Positions 1-6,496 of a stretch of DNA of 10,337 bases are shown in pieces; the stretch's first letter is position 1; each line of letters opens with the position of its first letter. Source of the stretch: Ruminococcaceae bacterium UBA6857 (GTDB lineage: Bacteria > Bacillota > Clostridia > Oscillospirales > Acutalibacteraceae); NCBI GenBank assembly GCA_002451715.1, contig DKDD01000017.1, forward strand, positions 1 to 10,337. Direction: 5' to 3'. Under the pieces are notes generated by a model. The model was not told the DNA's origin and searched no databases. It saw only the letters and a program-made list of their open reading frames with translations. Made by a program: the position numbers and the translations under genes.

Positions 1-142
1 TCGGTGGGAGGAAAGCAGCGCAAAAGACTGTCCCAAAAAGGAAAATGACCACGCAATGGACGACATCAGATATTTTGTTTCTACCGTTTTGGCCGAAGAT
101 GAAGAAGACGACGGCTTCTTCGCCATTGCGGCAGACAGATAA
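1..142 (+). CDS. terL: Phage terminase large subunit, C-terminal end (partial, runs off the left edge)
   Basis: Reading from base 2 in steps of three gives 46 codons and a TAA at 140-142. The peptide contains DHAMDDIRYFV. This matches the end of TerL nuclease domains, where the last catalytic aspartate of the RNase H-like fold lies in a D-H-x-x-D-x-x-R-Y-x segment (family knowledge). TerL is the ATPase and nuclease that pumps phage DNA into the prohead and cuts it. The tail end is acidic (AEDEEDDG). The next gene starts 15 bases downstream and is a portal, the usual partner of TerL. The start and the ATPase domain lie outside the window, so whether the whole protein is intact cannot be told. 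Only the short C-terminus is visible, but motif and gene order agree. Confidence 0.85.
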   Translation, partial: RWEESSAKDCPKKENDHAMDDIRYFVSTVLAEDEEDDGFFAIAADR

Positions 143-157
143 GAAAGGAGTGATAGC

Positions 158-1318
158 TTGGCGCTCAGAAAAAAGAAAAAAACGCCCGGCGAAGAAAACG
201 CCGTTGCTGTTCCGCAAACAGGAAAAAACAGCCATCCGTTTTTGTCTCTTTCTTCATATATTCCGGGATTTTCAAACGACGCGGCGCTTTATAAGAGCCT
301 TCGCGAAGCCGTTCCGATTATTGACGCGGCAATCGGAAAACTTGTTCGTCTTCTCGGAACGTTCAATGTTCGTTCCGAAAACAAATTTGCAGAAGAAAGC
401 CTTGAACGTTTTCTTGCCGAAGTTGATGTTGGCGGAACAAGAAAAGGCATCTATGCTTTTATTTCGTCGTTTTTCGATGAACTTTTGACTTACGGAACGG
501 CTGTCGGCGAAATTGTTACCGACGGAGTGCAAATAAGAAGTCTTTATCTTTCCGACCCCAAAAGCGTTTCTCTCAAATTCGGCAGTTCTCCGCTTGACAT
601 TGTCATCAGCGCTCAGAACGAACAAGGATTCTTTGTTCCGGTGAAATATCCCGAGCTGATTCTTCGCAGCGTTCACAACCCCGAACCGGGAAAAATTTAC
701 GGAACGTCGCTTCTCAAAGGTCTTCCGTTTGTCAGCGACATATTGCTCAAAATCTACAACACAATCGGAATCAACTGGGAACGTGTCGGCAACGTTCGTT
801 TTGCCGTAACATATAAGCCGCAAAACGACGCACTCGACAAAGCTTATGCAAAAGACAGGGCAAAGCAGGTTGCCGCCGAATGGCGAAAAGCAATGGAAAA
901 GAACGGCCCGGTGAAAGATTTTGTTGCCGTCGGCGATGTTCAGATTAAAGCAATCGGCGCAGACAATCAGATTCTTGAAAGCGACGTTCCGGTCAGACAA
1001 ATGCTTGAACAGATTGTTGCAAAGCTCGGCATTCCGCCGTTTTTGCTTGGTCTTTCATGGTCAACAACCGAAAGAATGTCTTCGCAGCAGGCAGACATTC
1101 TCACAAGCGAAATTGAAGCCTATCAGCGTGAGATTGAACCCATCATCAGAAAAATTTGCAAAACCCACCTTATTCTCAACGGTTTTGACTGCGATTTTAA
1201 GATTGAATGGAACGACATTACGCTTCAGGATATCTCTGAAATTTCAAGAAGCGGATATTACGAAGCACAGACCAAAAAGCTTTTGAGCGAAATCGGAGGT
1301 GAAAATAATGAAGACTGA
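158..1318 (+). CDS. Phage portal protein
   Basis: A 386-residue protein of normal portal length. Portals form the dodecameric ring at one capsid vertex through which TerL drives DNA and to which the neck attaches. The region at about residues 285-335 (GIPPFLLGL, then STTERMSSQQA and a helical stretch ending EPIIRKI) is the typical C-terminal wing/crown pattern of HK97/SPP1-type portals. The N-terminus is lysine-rich (MALRKKKK) and probably disordered. The start is TTG at 158. It has an AAAGGAG Shine-Dalgarno (144-150) seven bases upstream, and no better ATG lies nearby. The gene sits between terL and the prohead protease and overlaps the protease start by 11 bases, so the two are likely translationally coupled. 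The frame is intact. The identification rests on motif pattern, length and position. Confidence 0.9.
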   Translation: MALRKKKKTPGEENAVAVPQTGKNSHPFLSLSSYIPGFSNDAALYKSLREAVPIIDAAIGKLVRLLGTFNVRSENKFAEESLERFLAEVDVGGTRKGIYAFISSFFDELLTYGTAVGEIVTDGVQIRSLYLSDPKSVSLKFGSSPLDIVISAQNEQGFFVPVKYPELILRSVHNPEPGKIYGTSLLKGLPFVSDILLKIYNTIGINWERVGNVRFAVTYKPQNDALDKAYAKDRAKQVAAEWRKAMEKNGPVKDFVAVGDVQIKAIGADNQILESDVPVRQMLEQIVAKLGIPPFLLGLSWSTTERMSSQQADILTSEIEAYQREIEPIIRKICKTHLILNGFDCDFKIEWNDITLQDISEISRSGYYEAQTKKLLSEIGGENNED

Positions 1319-2282
1319 AACAAAAAGAGAAAAAAACGAATACACGGCAAAAATCGGCAAAGACGAACTTGCCCTCATCAATAAGTACACGCGAAAAACA
1401 CTTTCGGAAAACGATGTTTATGTTTTTTCGGTTAATCTTTGCGACAACGAAATTGACAGAGATTTTGAATGTTTTTCGCTTTCGGCACTCACGGAACTTG
1501 CAGTTTTGTTTGAGGGCAAGACAGGAATTTTCGACCACAACGCAAAAAGTACGCTTCAAACCGCGCGAATTTTCAAAGCGTGGGTTGAAACCGACAAAAC
1601 AAAAAAGACTTCCCGCGGCGAAAATTACAGTGTTCTCAAGGCGCGCGCATATATGATAAGAACCGAGGAAAACAAAAGCCTTATTGAAGAGATTGAAGGC
1701 GGAATCAAAAAAGAAGTCAGCGTGAGCTGTTCGGTTGAATCCGCAGTTTGTTCAATCTGCGGCGCAGACATGAAAAGCCGCAACTGCGAACACATCAGAG
1801 GAAAAACCTACTCCGGCTCGCTTTGCTTTGCCGTTCTCAAAAATGCCACAGACGCCTATGAATGGTCGTTTGTTGCCGTTCCGGCTCAGCGCGCGGCCGG
1901 TGTTACAAAAAACTATATCAAGGAGGAATCCGACACGGAAAACACAATCGAAATCATTAAAAGCGCAGATTCTTCGCTCTCGCTTTCCTTTGAGCAGGTA
2001 AGAGTTCTCAAGAACTATCTTAACTCGCTTGAAAAAAGTGCGGAGGATTCAAGAATTTATCGTTCGGAACTTTTGTGCGAAATTGACAAATATGTCGGAA
2101 TCGTTATGCCGAACATCAACCGACAAGCTTTTTCAAAAAGTTTTGAATGTATGACCGTTCGGGAGCTTAAAGAGCTTTCAAAGGGTCTTCGCGAACAGGC
2201 GGGAAAAATTCTTCCGCTTGAACCGCAGCTCAAACCTTTCGGCGAAAAAACAAAAACAGACAATACAGCTTTTAAAATTTAA
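1308..2282 (+). CDS. Phage prohead maturation protease (HK97-type) with Cys/His cluster and C-terminal scaffold-like extension
   Basis: 324 residues. The N-terminal 200 fit an HK97-type prohead serine protease, which trims capsid and scaffold segments before DNA packaging. The likely catalytic histidine is H77 (FDHN) and the serine is S138 or S140 in KKEVSVSCSVE. The segment EWSFVAVPA (185-193) is the usual strand closing the fold. C148-x2-C151-x8-C160-x-H162 lies between the serine and that strand and looks like a zinc site, which also occurs in related Firmicutes phage proteases. Residues 205-324 are helical and charged, longer than a bare protease needs; I infer an internal scaffold, since no separate scaffold gene is present. 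I chose ATG 1308 because GGAGG at 1295-1299 sits eight bases upstream. A GTG at 1299 lies inside that Shine-Dalgarno and is rejected. Confidence 0.82.
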   Translation: MKTETKREKNEYTAKIGKDELALINKYTRKTLSENDVYVFSVNLCDNEIDRDFECFSLSALTELAVLFEGKTGIFDHNAKSTLQTARIFKAWVETDKTKKTSRGENYSVLKARAYMIRTEENKSLIEEIEGGIKKEVSVSCSVESAVCSICGADMKSRNCEHIRGKTYSGSLCFAVLKNATDAYEWSFVAVPAQRAAGVTKNYIKEESDTENTIEIIKSADSSLSLSFEQVRVLKNYLNSLEKSAEDSRIYRSELLCEIDKYVGIVMPNINRQAFSKSFECMTVRELKELSKGLREQAGKILPLEPQLKPFGEKTKTDNTAFKI

Positions 2283-2297
2283 AGGAGGACAATCAAA

Positions 2298-2636
2298 ATG
2301 AACACATCACTCAACGGCTTTGACGCAAAAGTTGCAACTTTTGTTTCATCCGAACCCAAGGGAACCGTCGTTTCAATGAGCGGCAACATGACAGTTTCAA
2401 AAACAGCGGCAGGCGCAGCATTTTGCGGCGTTTGCATTGATTCAAGGGGCGGCTTTTCTTCTGTTCAGCTTTCGGGCTATTGCAGACTCCCCTATTCCGG
2501 CACTGCGCCAACAGTCGGCTATGCCATGCTTGCGGCAGACGGAAACGGCGGCGTTAAAACCGTAACAAGCGGCGGAAGAACTCTTCTTGTTACCGACATT
2601 GACACGGAAAACACCGAAGTCGGTATAATTCTTTAA
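2298..2636 (+). CDS. Capsid decoration (cement)-like protein
   Basis: 112 residues, mostly short beta strands rich in Gly, Ser, Thr and Val, with no membrane segment or signal peptide. The pattern (VVSMSGNMTVSKTAAG, FCGVCIDS, VQLSGYCRLPYSG, VGYAMLAADGNGG, ending in TEVGIIL) resembles the small decoration proteins encoded just before the major capsid protein in many Firmicutes siphophages. Those proteins bind the outer capsid surface and stabilise it after expansion. The start codon is ATG with AAAGGAGG at 2281-2288, and the Shine-Dalgarno overlaps the stop codon of the protease gene. Its place between protease and capsid gene supports the call. Alternative: a small scaffold or head-completion protein. 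The role is inferred from pattern and position. Confidence 0.65.
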   Translation: MNTSLNGFDAKVATFVSSEPKGTVVSMSGNMTVSKTAAGAAFCGVCIDSRGGFSSVQLSGYCRLPYSGTAPTVGYAMLAADGNGGVKTVTSGGRTLLVTDIDTENTEVGIIL

Positions 2637-2654
2637 CTTTAAGGAGGAAAAACT

Positions 2655-3662
2655 ATGGCAGTATATGAAAACATCAAACTTGAAAAGGGACTTTACACAA
2701 CCGGAAAAAGTTTCACCGATGCACTTGAAGAACTTGACCCTTCCGAAAACTATCTCGGCACCGAGCTTGAAGGTCTTGACGCCTATGAACGCCAGCTCAA
2801 GCGTTTTTCAATCAGAGTGAGCGGTAAGGGCAGCGACAGAGTTGAAAAGTTTTTCAAAACTTCCGACAGCGCGGCACTTTTCCCGGAATATGTCAGCAGA
2901 GCGGTAAGAGCGGGCATTGAAGAAAACGACCTGCTTCAAAAAATCGTTGCAACAACAACCAACGTTGAAGCTCTTGATTACAGAACGATTACTTCCGTTC
3001 CGTCCGAAGAAGAAAAGAGCCTTAAAATTGTTGGCGAGGGTGCGGCTATTCCCGAAACGGAAATCAAAACGCAGGAAAACCTTGTTAAGCTTCACAAGCG
3101 CGGAAGAATGCTTGTTGCGTCATATGAAGCGATCCGCTTTCAGCGCCTTGACCTTTTCACAGTAACTCTTCGCCAGATCGGCGCATACATCGCAAAAAGC
3201 CAGCTCAAAGATGCCGTTGACGTTCTTGTTAACGGAGACGGAAACGGCAACGCAATTACCCAGACAAAGGTTGCAACCGAAGGTACGCTCACTTACGGCG
3301 ACCTTGTTGACTTTTGGAACAGCTTTGACCCGTATACACTCAACAGCATTATTGCTTCGCCGTCAATGGCGGCAAAGCTTCTCAAGCTTTCGGAATTTCG
3401 CGATGCGGCCGCGGGTCTCAACTTCCATTCAAGCGGAAATCTTGTTACCCCGTTCGGAGCGGAACTTCTTAAAAGCTCTGCCGTTTCTTCAAACACTCTC
3501 ATCGGTCTTGACAAAAACTGTGCGCTTGAACTTGTTACGGCGGGCGGCGTTTCAACCGAATTTGACAAGCTTATTGACCGCCAGCTTGAACGCGCGGCGA
3601 TTACAAGCATTGCCGGCTTTGCAAAAATCTATACTCCGGCTTCAAAGTCGCTCTCTCTTTAA
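2655..3662 (+). CDS. Major capsid protein (HK97 fold)
   Basis: 335 residues, a normal size for an HK97-fold capsid subunit. Seen in order: a helical, charged N-terminal segment (1-65, possible N-arm or short delta domain); a spine-helix region (FPEYVSRAVRAGIEENDLLQKIV, about 76-98); the E-loop/P-domain strand region with GEGAAIPETEI (about 128-138); KRGRMLVASYEAIR (about 149-162), typical of these proteins; then the A-domain with IIASPSMAAKLL and, at the end, IAGFAKIYTP. Hundreds of copies would form the icosahedral shell. ATG 2655 has AAGGAGG (2641-2647) seven bases upstream, one of the strongest ribosome sites in the operon, which suits a highly made protein. It sits between the decoration and head-completion genes as expected. 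No frameshift or deletion is seen. Confidence 0.92.
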   Translation: MAVYENIKLEKGLYTTGKSFTDALEELDPSENYLGTELEGLDAYERQLKRFSIRVSGKGSDRVEKFFKTSDSAALFPEYVSRAVRAGIEENDLLQKIVATTTNVEALDYRTITSVPSEEEKSLKIVGEGAAIPETEIKTQENLVKLHKRGRMLVASYEAIRFQRLDLFTVTLRQIGAYIAKSQLKDAVDVLVNGDGNGNAITQTKVATEGTLTYGDLVDFWNSFDPYTLNSIIASPSMAAKLLKLSEFRDAAAGLNFHSSGNLVTPFGAELLKSSAVSSNTLIGLDKNCALELVTAGGVSTEFDKLIDRQLERAAITSIAGFAKIYTPASKSLSL

Positions 3663-3679
3663 TAAAAGGAGGCTTCAAA

Positions 3680-4048
3680 ATGATTGAACCGGCTGAGGTC
3701 TGCGCAATACTCAAAGAACACGCCGACCTTGAAGACATCTCCGTTACGGAACTTTTGCCGATTTGCAAAAGAGCACTTTCCTTTGTTCAGAGTCTTATTA
3801 AAAAAGACGCAGACTGCGATTCGCCGCGCATTGCGGCGCTCGCGGCCGCCGAAGCAAGACTTGAAGTTTTTCACAGAATGCTTGCCGCGCCGGACCGTTT
3901 CAAAAGCTATAAAGTCGGCGACATGACGATTGAACGCGACCTTGAAAAAGAGTTTTTGATTGAAAAAGCAATGCGCGACGAAACGTTTTTGAAAAGCGCA
4001 GACATTCTTGAAGACAAAGGGGGCTTTTACTTTGCGGCAAACGCATAA
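3680..4048 (+). CDS. Head-completion / head-tail connector protein
   Basis: 122 residues, almost entirely helical. The segment RIAALAAAEARLEVFHRML (about 52-70), followed by KSYKVGDMTIERD, resembles small head-completion proteins that form a ring under the portal (gp6/gp15-like adaptors). The ring extends the DNA channel and offers a surface to the next neck protein. ATG 3680 has AAAGGAGG just upstream, 18 bases after the capsid stop. The 3' end overlaps the next gene by 17 bases, so the two are coupled. The last residues (GGFYFAANA) encode the Shine-Dalgarno of the next gene in another frame. Family membership is inferred from size, helix content and position; sequence of these proteins is poorly conserved. 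Confidence 0.68.
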   Translation: MIEPAEVCAILKEHADLEDISVTELLPICKRALSFVQSLIKKDADCDSPRIAALAAAEARLEVFHRMLAAPDRFKSYKVGDMTIERDLEKEFLIEKAMRDETFLKSADILEDKGGFYFAANA

Positions 4049-4382
4049 AAACGCGGCGAAGTTCATTGAAAAATACGGGCAGACGCTTTCAATTGAAAAA
4101 GACGGAAAGCAAAACGAATTTCGCGCGTTTTTTCAGCCTTTGAGATATAAAAACAAAATGTATCTGAGCGCCGTTCCGACCGAACTCGGATATGACGTTC
4201 TTGCAAAATTTTTGCTCATCTGCCCGGTTACGGTTGAACTTGAAGAAGTTGACGGACTTGAAGTTTTTCTTCATTTCAAAGATGATGACTTCAGCGTTGA
4301 TCACTGCGAAAAAATCTATTTTGAAGACGAGCCGCTTTATTATTGGGCAATTCTTCACCAAAACAAGGGGGAATACGTTTGA
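4032..4382 (+). CDS. Small head-tail joining (neck/stopper-like) protein
   Basis: 116 residues from TTG 4032. The frame is open upstream, but AAAGGGGG at 4016-4023 lies eight bases before this TTG, so the TTG at 4008 is not needed. The protein begins MRQTHKNAAKFIEKYG. It then has a beta-rich body (FRAFFQPLRYKNKMYLSAVP, VTVELEEVDGLEVFLHFKDD) and an acidic end. Size, beta content and place after the helical adaptor fit a stopper or neck protein, which closes the DNA channel and receives the tail in siphophages. It overlaps the upstream gene by 17 bases and the downstream gene by 4 (TTGA), which indicates tight coupling. I do not recognise a specific family from motifs alone, so the role is inferred from position. 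Confidence 0.55.
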   Translation: MRQTHKNAAKFIEKYGQTLSIEKDGKQNEFRAFFQPLRYKNKMYLSAVPTELGYDVLAKFLLICPVTVELEEVDGLEVFLHFKDDDFSVDHCEKIYFEDEPLYYWAILHQNKGEYV

Positions 4383-5197
4383 AAACCGATGACCTTGTTG
4401 CAAAAATCGTGACAAGAATCAACACAAACATGACGGACATTGAAAACGTTGAAGCCGTTCTTTCATACACCGGTTCGAAAATCCGCGCGCCCATCAATAA
4501 AATCTATCTTTCTTTTATGACGGGCGAAAACAACGTTTCGCATTACTATGACGAAACCGAGAAATGCTGTCGGCTCAACAAAATCAGCGTTTCAATGAAC
4601 TGCTATTCCCCGTCTAACCTTGCGGCGCAGGAAGTTATTGCAAAGGCGGAAGAAGTGCTTGACAGACTTTGCGATTATTTTGACGGTTATATGACCGGCT
4701 ATAAGCTTGAAAAAGCAAGGCTTGACGACGATTCAAAGGCAGTTAAAATTCCGTGTACGCTCGATTTCAGATATGAATCCTGCCCGGCATATGACATTGC
4801 GGACAGTCCCCTTGTTCCGTATGCGGACTTCATGTGCAAAGTTCACGTCAAAAATCAAAACGTTCATCTTTCCGAAAGCGAAAAGGCGTTTTTGCAAAAT
4901 CCGGTAATCACCGGACGCTACGTCGGTTCGGGTGACGAAGACCGCGAAGTTTATCTCGGTTTCAGGCCGAAAATGCTGATTATTTATGAAATCGGAAGTC
5001 AGCTTTTCGCCTATAACGCGGTTGACGGTGAAGTGCATTACCGTTTTGCCGTTTGCTCCGGCGGCGGGAACACAAGAGGCGTTACCCTCACTTCGACCGG
5101 CTTCAAAATCAGCAAGTCGATTTCGGTAAAAGCAGACGGCGCGATCTGCGAACTCAACGAACTTTTGCTCAATTACGCTTACATCGCCGTTGAGTAA
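4379..5197 (+). CDS. Neck or tail-terminator-like protein fused to a tail-fibre-like C-terminal domain
   Basis: 272 residues from TTG 4379, with AAGGGGG (4365-4371) seven bases upstream. The TTG overlaps the previous stop as TTGA. Residues 1-135 look like a small tail-terminator/neck protein (KISVSMNCYSP at 68-78, a helix at 80-105, then a strand region ending FRYES). Residues 150-170 (VHVKNQNVHLSESEKAFL) resemble the His-x-Ser/Thr-x-x-Glu-Lys linker of phage attachment proteins. Residues 178-272 follow a fibre-tip pattern: G-x-Y-x-G-x-G (179-185), LGFRPKMLIIYE (193-204), TSTGFKIS (238-245) and ending LNELLLNYAYIA. Such domains usually sit on tail fibres or baseplates. The frame is continuous, so this is a real fusion and not two genes. 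It is the last head gene before the terminator. The function of each half is inferred. Confidence 0.6.
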   Translation: MKTDDLVAKIVTRINTNMTDIENVEAVLSYTGSKIRAPINKIYLSFMTGENNVSHYYDETEKCCRLNKISVSMNCYSPSNLAAQEVIAKAEEVLDRLCDYFDGYMTGYKLEKARLDDDSKAVKIPCTLDFRYESCPAYDIADSPLVPYADFMCKVHVKNQNVHLSESEKAFLQNPVITGRYVGSGDEDREVYLGFRPKMLIIYEIGSQLFAYNAVDGEVHYRFAVCSGGGNTRGVTLTSTGFKISKSISVKADGAICELNELLLNYAYIAVE

Positions 5198-5213
5198 ACA
5201 GCGCATCAACACA

Positions 5214-5254
5214 AAAACCGCACCGTGCGGTTTTATACGCGGTGCGGTTTTATA
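5214..5254. terminator. Strong bidirectional terminator with two alternative hairpins
   Basis: AAAACCGCACCG (5214-5225) pairs with CGGTGCGGTTTT (5240-5251), a 12-bp stem with a 14-base loop. The same left arm can instead pair with TGCGGTTTT at 5226-5234, giving a 9-bp stem and a CCG loop. Both right arms are followed by TTTTATA, because TGCGGTTTTATA occurs twice (5226-5237 and 5243-5254). On the - strand the A run at 5213-5217 supplies the U tract, so the site also serves the convergent fic gene, whose stop is at 5258. Confidence 0.9.
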
Positions 5255-5257
5255 TAT

Positions 5258-6373
5258 TCAACGTTTAAACTTATATTTGCCTTTTCCGTGACCCGAAACA
5301 GGCTCGATGATTCCTTTTGACACTAAGATTGAACTAAATTCCGAGACAGTAGAATTGCCTCTTTTGAGAAGCTTTTTAATATCGGTTCTTCCGAAGATTT
5401 CGTCATAGCCGAACTTTTCGAACATTTTTCGTATCTGAGCTTTTCTTACAGGGGAAAGGTGTTCGGCGTTTTCCGAAATTTTACGTTCAATGTCCGGTTT
5501 TTTAAGCTCAATGTCCGGTTTTTTAAGCTCAATGTCCGGTTTTTTCGATTCGTAAAGTCCGCTTATGTGCAAATTTCGGTTTCGTAACTCATTATTTTCA
5601 TTTAAAAGCAAATTGCGAAGAAATAATTCAAGATACTCTGTTGTTTCATTGATTCCTTTTTGAAGATTCGTATAATTGGCACGAACAAGAGCATTTCTGA
5701 AATACCACGCGTTTTTTGCAAAAATATCATTGGTTGCCGAAAAACCGAGCGTTCTCAAATACTTAATAAAGAAAACCGCCGTGGTTCTTGTGTTGCCCTC
5801 TCCAAAAATATGGATTTGCCAAAGTCCGGCAACAAACAATGCAAGGTGATGAATAATTTCATCCATTGAAAGTCCTTTATAACTGAAACTTTTTTCCTGT
5901 GAAAAATCATATTCAAGTGTTGCCCTTAATTCCGAAGCACTACCGTACATAACAGTTGCACCGTCAAGCACCCATTCTTTTTTTGTGATATTGTATTCCC
6001 TTATTTGACCCGCGTATTTATAAATGCCTTGGAACAATTTTCGATGAATAGCAATATATTCGTTCGGTGAAAATGAAAAAGCCGTTTCGGAAAGTATTTC
6101 GGCAATTCTTGAAGAAACTATGTCGGCTTCTTCGGTCCTGTTGCCATCTGACGAATGCACCGAGTTTTCTTCGTAATAACCTTGAATCAGCTTTTGTGCC
6201 TGTTTAATTGTAATTTTTCCTTCAATATTTTGCAAAGCCGTATTAATTAAATATTCGGACGGTTTCAATCCGTCAACGGCTTGAAGACCGATTGCCGTGC
6301 TCCAAGCGTAACCCTTACTTAACTTATCGGGTTCGGTTTCTTTTAAATACTCTTTAAACGGATCGTTATTCAT
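5258..6373 (-). CDS. fic: Fic-family protein (HxFxEGNTRT variant) with N-terminal antitoxin-like region and C-terminal winged helix
   Basis: 371 residues. Fic enzymes usually transfer AMP, or another phosphate-linked group, from a nucleotide to a hydroxyl of a target protein. The N-terminus (about 20-70, DGLKPSEYL then NIEGKITIKQAQKLIQGYYEE) resembles the VbhA-type antitoxin helices fused to many Fic proteins. The Fic core spans about 100-255. The active loop is H188-x-F190-x-E192-G-N194-T-R196; where canonical motifs have a second arginine (position 199) there is alanine. I find no [S/T]xxxE[G/N] inhibitory motif. KKPDIEL/R is repeated three times at 277-297, then a winged-helix-like end (305-371). 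ATG 6373 has GGTGGTGA upstream. Sampled lines are about 27-43% GC against about 40-55% in neighbours, which suggests transfer. It could be a toxin-antitoxin fusion or defence cargo; the target is unknown. Confidence 0.88.
   Translation of the reverse strand: MNNDPFKEYLKETEPDKLSKGYAWSTAIGLQAVDGLKPSEYLINTALQNIEGKITIKQAQKLIQGYYEENSVHSSDGNRTEEADIVSSRIAEILSETAFSFSPNEYIAIHRKLFQGIYKYAGQIREYNITKKEWVLDGATVMYGSASELRATLEYDFSQEKSFSYKGLSMDEIIHHLALFVAGLWQIHIFGEGNTRTTAVFFIKYLRTLGFSATNDIFAKNAWYFRNALVRANYTNLQKGINETTEYLELFLRNLLLNENNELRNRNLHISGLYESKKPDIELKKPDIELKKPDIERKISENAEHLSPVRKAQIRKMFEKFGYDEIFGRTDIKKLLKRGNSTVSEFSSILVSKGIIEPVSGHGKGKYKFKR
5489..5545 (-). repeat. 21-bp tandem repeat inside fic (2.7 copies)
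   Basis: On the + strand the unit begins AATGTCCGG and is 21 bases long: copies at 5489-5509 and 5510-5530, and a 15-base partial third at 5531-5545. On the coding strand it gives KKPDIEL, KKPDIEL, KKPDIER (residues 277-297). It keeps frame and forms a charged linker between the Fic core and the C-terminal domain. The copies are identical over the shared bases, which suggests recent expansion by slippage. Confidence 0.95.
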
Positions 6374-6412
6374 TTTTTCACCACCGTTTCATGCCTTCAT
6401 AAATCCGATATT

Positions 6413-6441
6413 ATTATATCATAAAAGCGAGAATATATCTA
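6413..6441 (-). promoter_or_regulatory. Candidate sigma-A promoter for fic
   Basis: On the - strand a perfect TATAAT (6418-6413) is preceded after 17 bases by TAGATA (6441-6436), four of six matches to TTGACA. It lies 40 bases upstream of the fic start and just past the terminator of the ATPase gene, so fic is likely transcribed on its own. Confidence 0.65.
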
Positions 6442-6450
6442 CATATATGC

Positions 6451-6490
6451 GAAAAAACTGCCGCCTTTGAAAGAATCAACGGCGGCAGTT
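6451..6490 (-). terminator. Intrinsic terminator of the P1B-type ATPase gene
   Basis: AACTGCCGCC (6456-6465) and GGCGGCAGTT (6481-6490) form a 10-bp stem with a 15-base loop. Read on the - strand, the stem is followed by a run of T (complement of the A run at 6452-6457). It begins a few bases after the ATPase stop codon at 6497. Confidence 0.9.
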
Positions 6491-6496
6491 GCTATA

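Noticed and set aside
272..1000. Long open frame (242 codons) on the - strand opposite the portal gene
   Set aside because: Its protein is full of Phe, Asn and Arg, with no motif or ribosome site. It is the mirror of portal codon use.
4016..4048. Possible programmed frameshift between the two neck genes
   Set aside because: No X-XXY-YYZ heptamer lies in the right frame. The AAAGGGGG followed by TTG explains the overlap as a normal start.
158..5197. Cassette as an encapsulin-type nanocompartment
   Set aside because: A portal, a maturation protease and a terminase are present, so it is a DNA-packaging head module.
5198..5257. Attachment site or tRNA at the right end of the head cassette
   Set aside because: Only the terminator hairpins are visible; no tRNA-like fold and no second copy of a core sequence in the window.
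5489..5545. Short regular repeats as a CRISPR remnant
   Set aside because: Copies are directly adjacent without spacers, keep the reading frame and encode a heptapeptide repeat.
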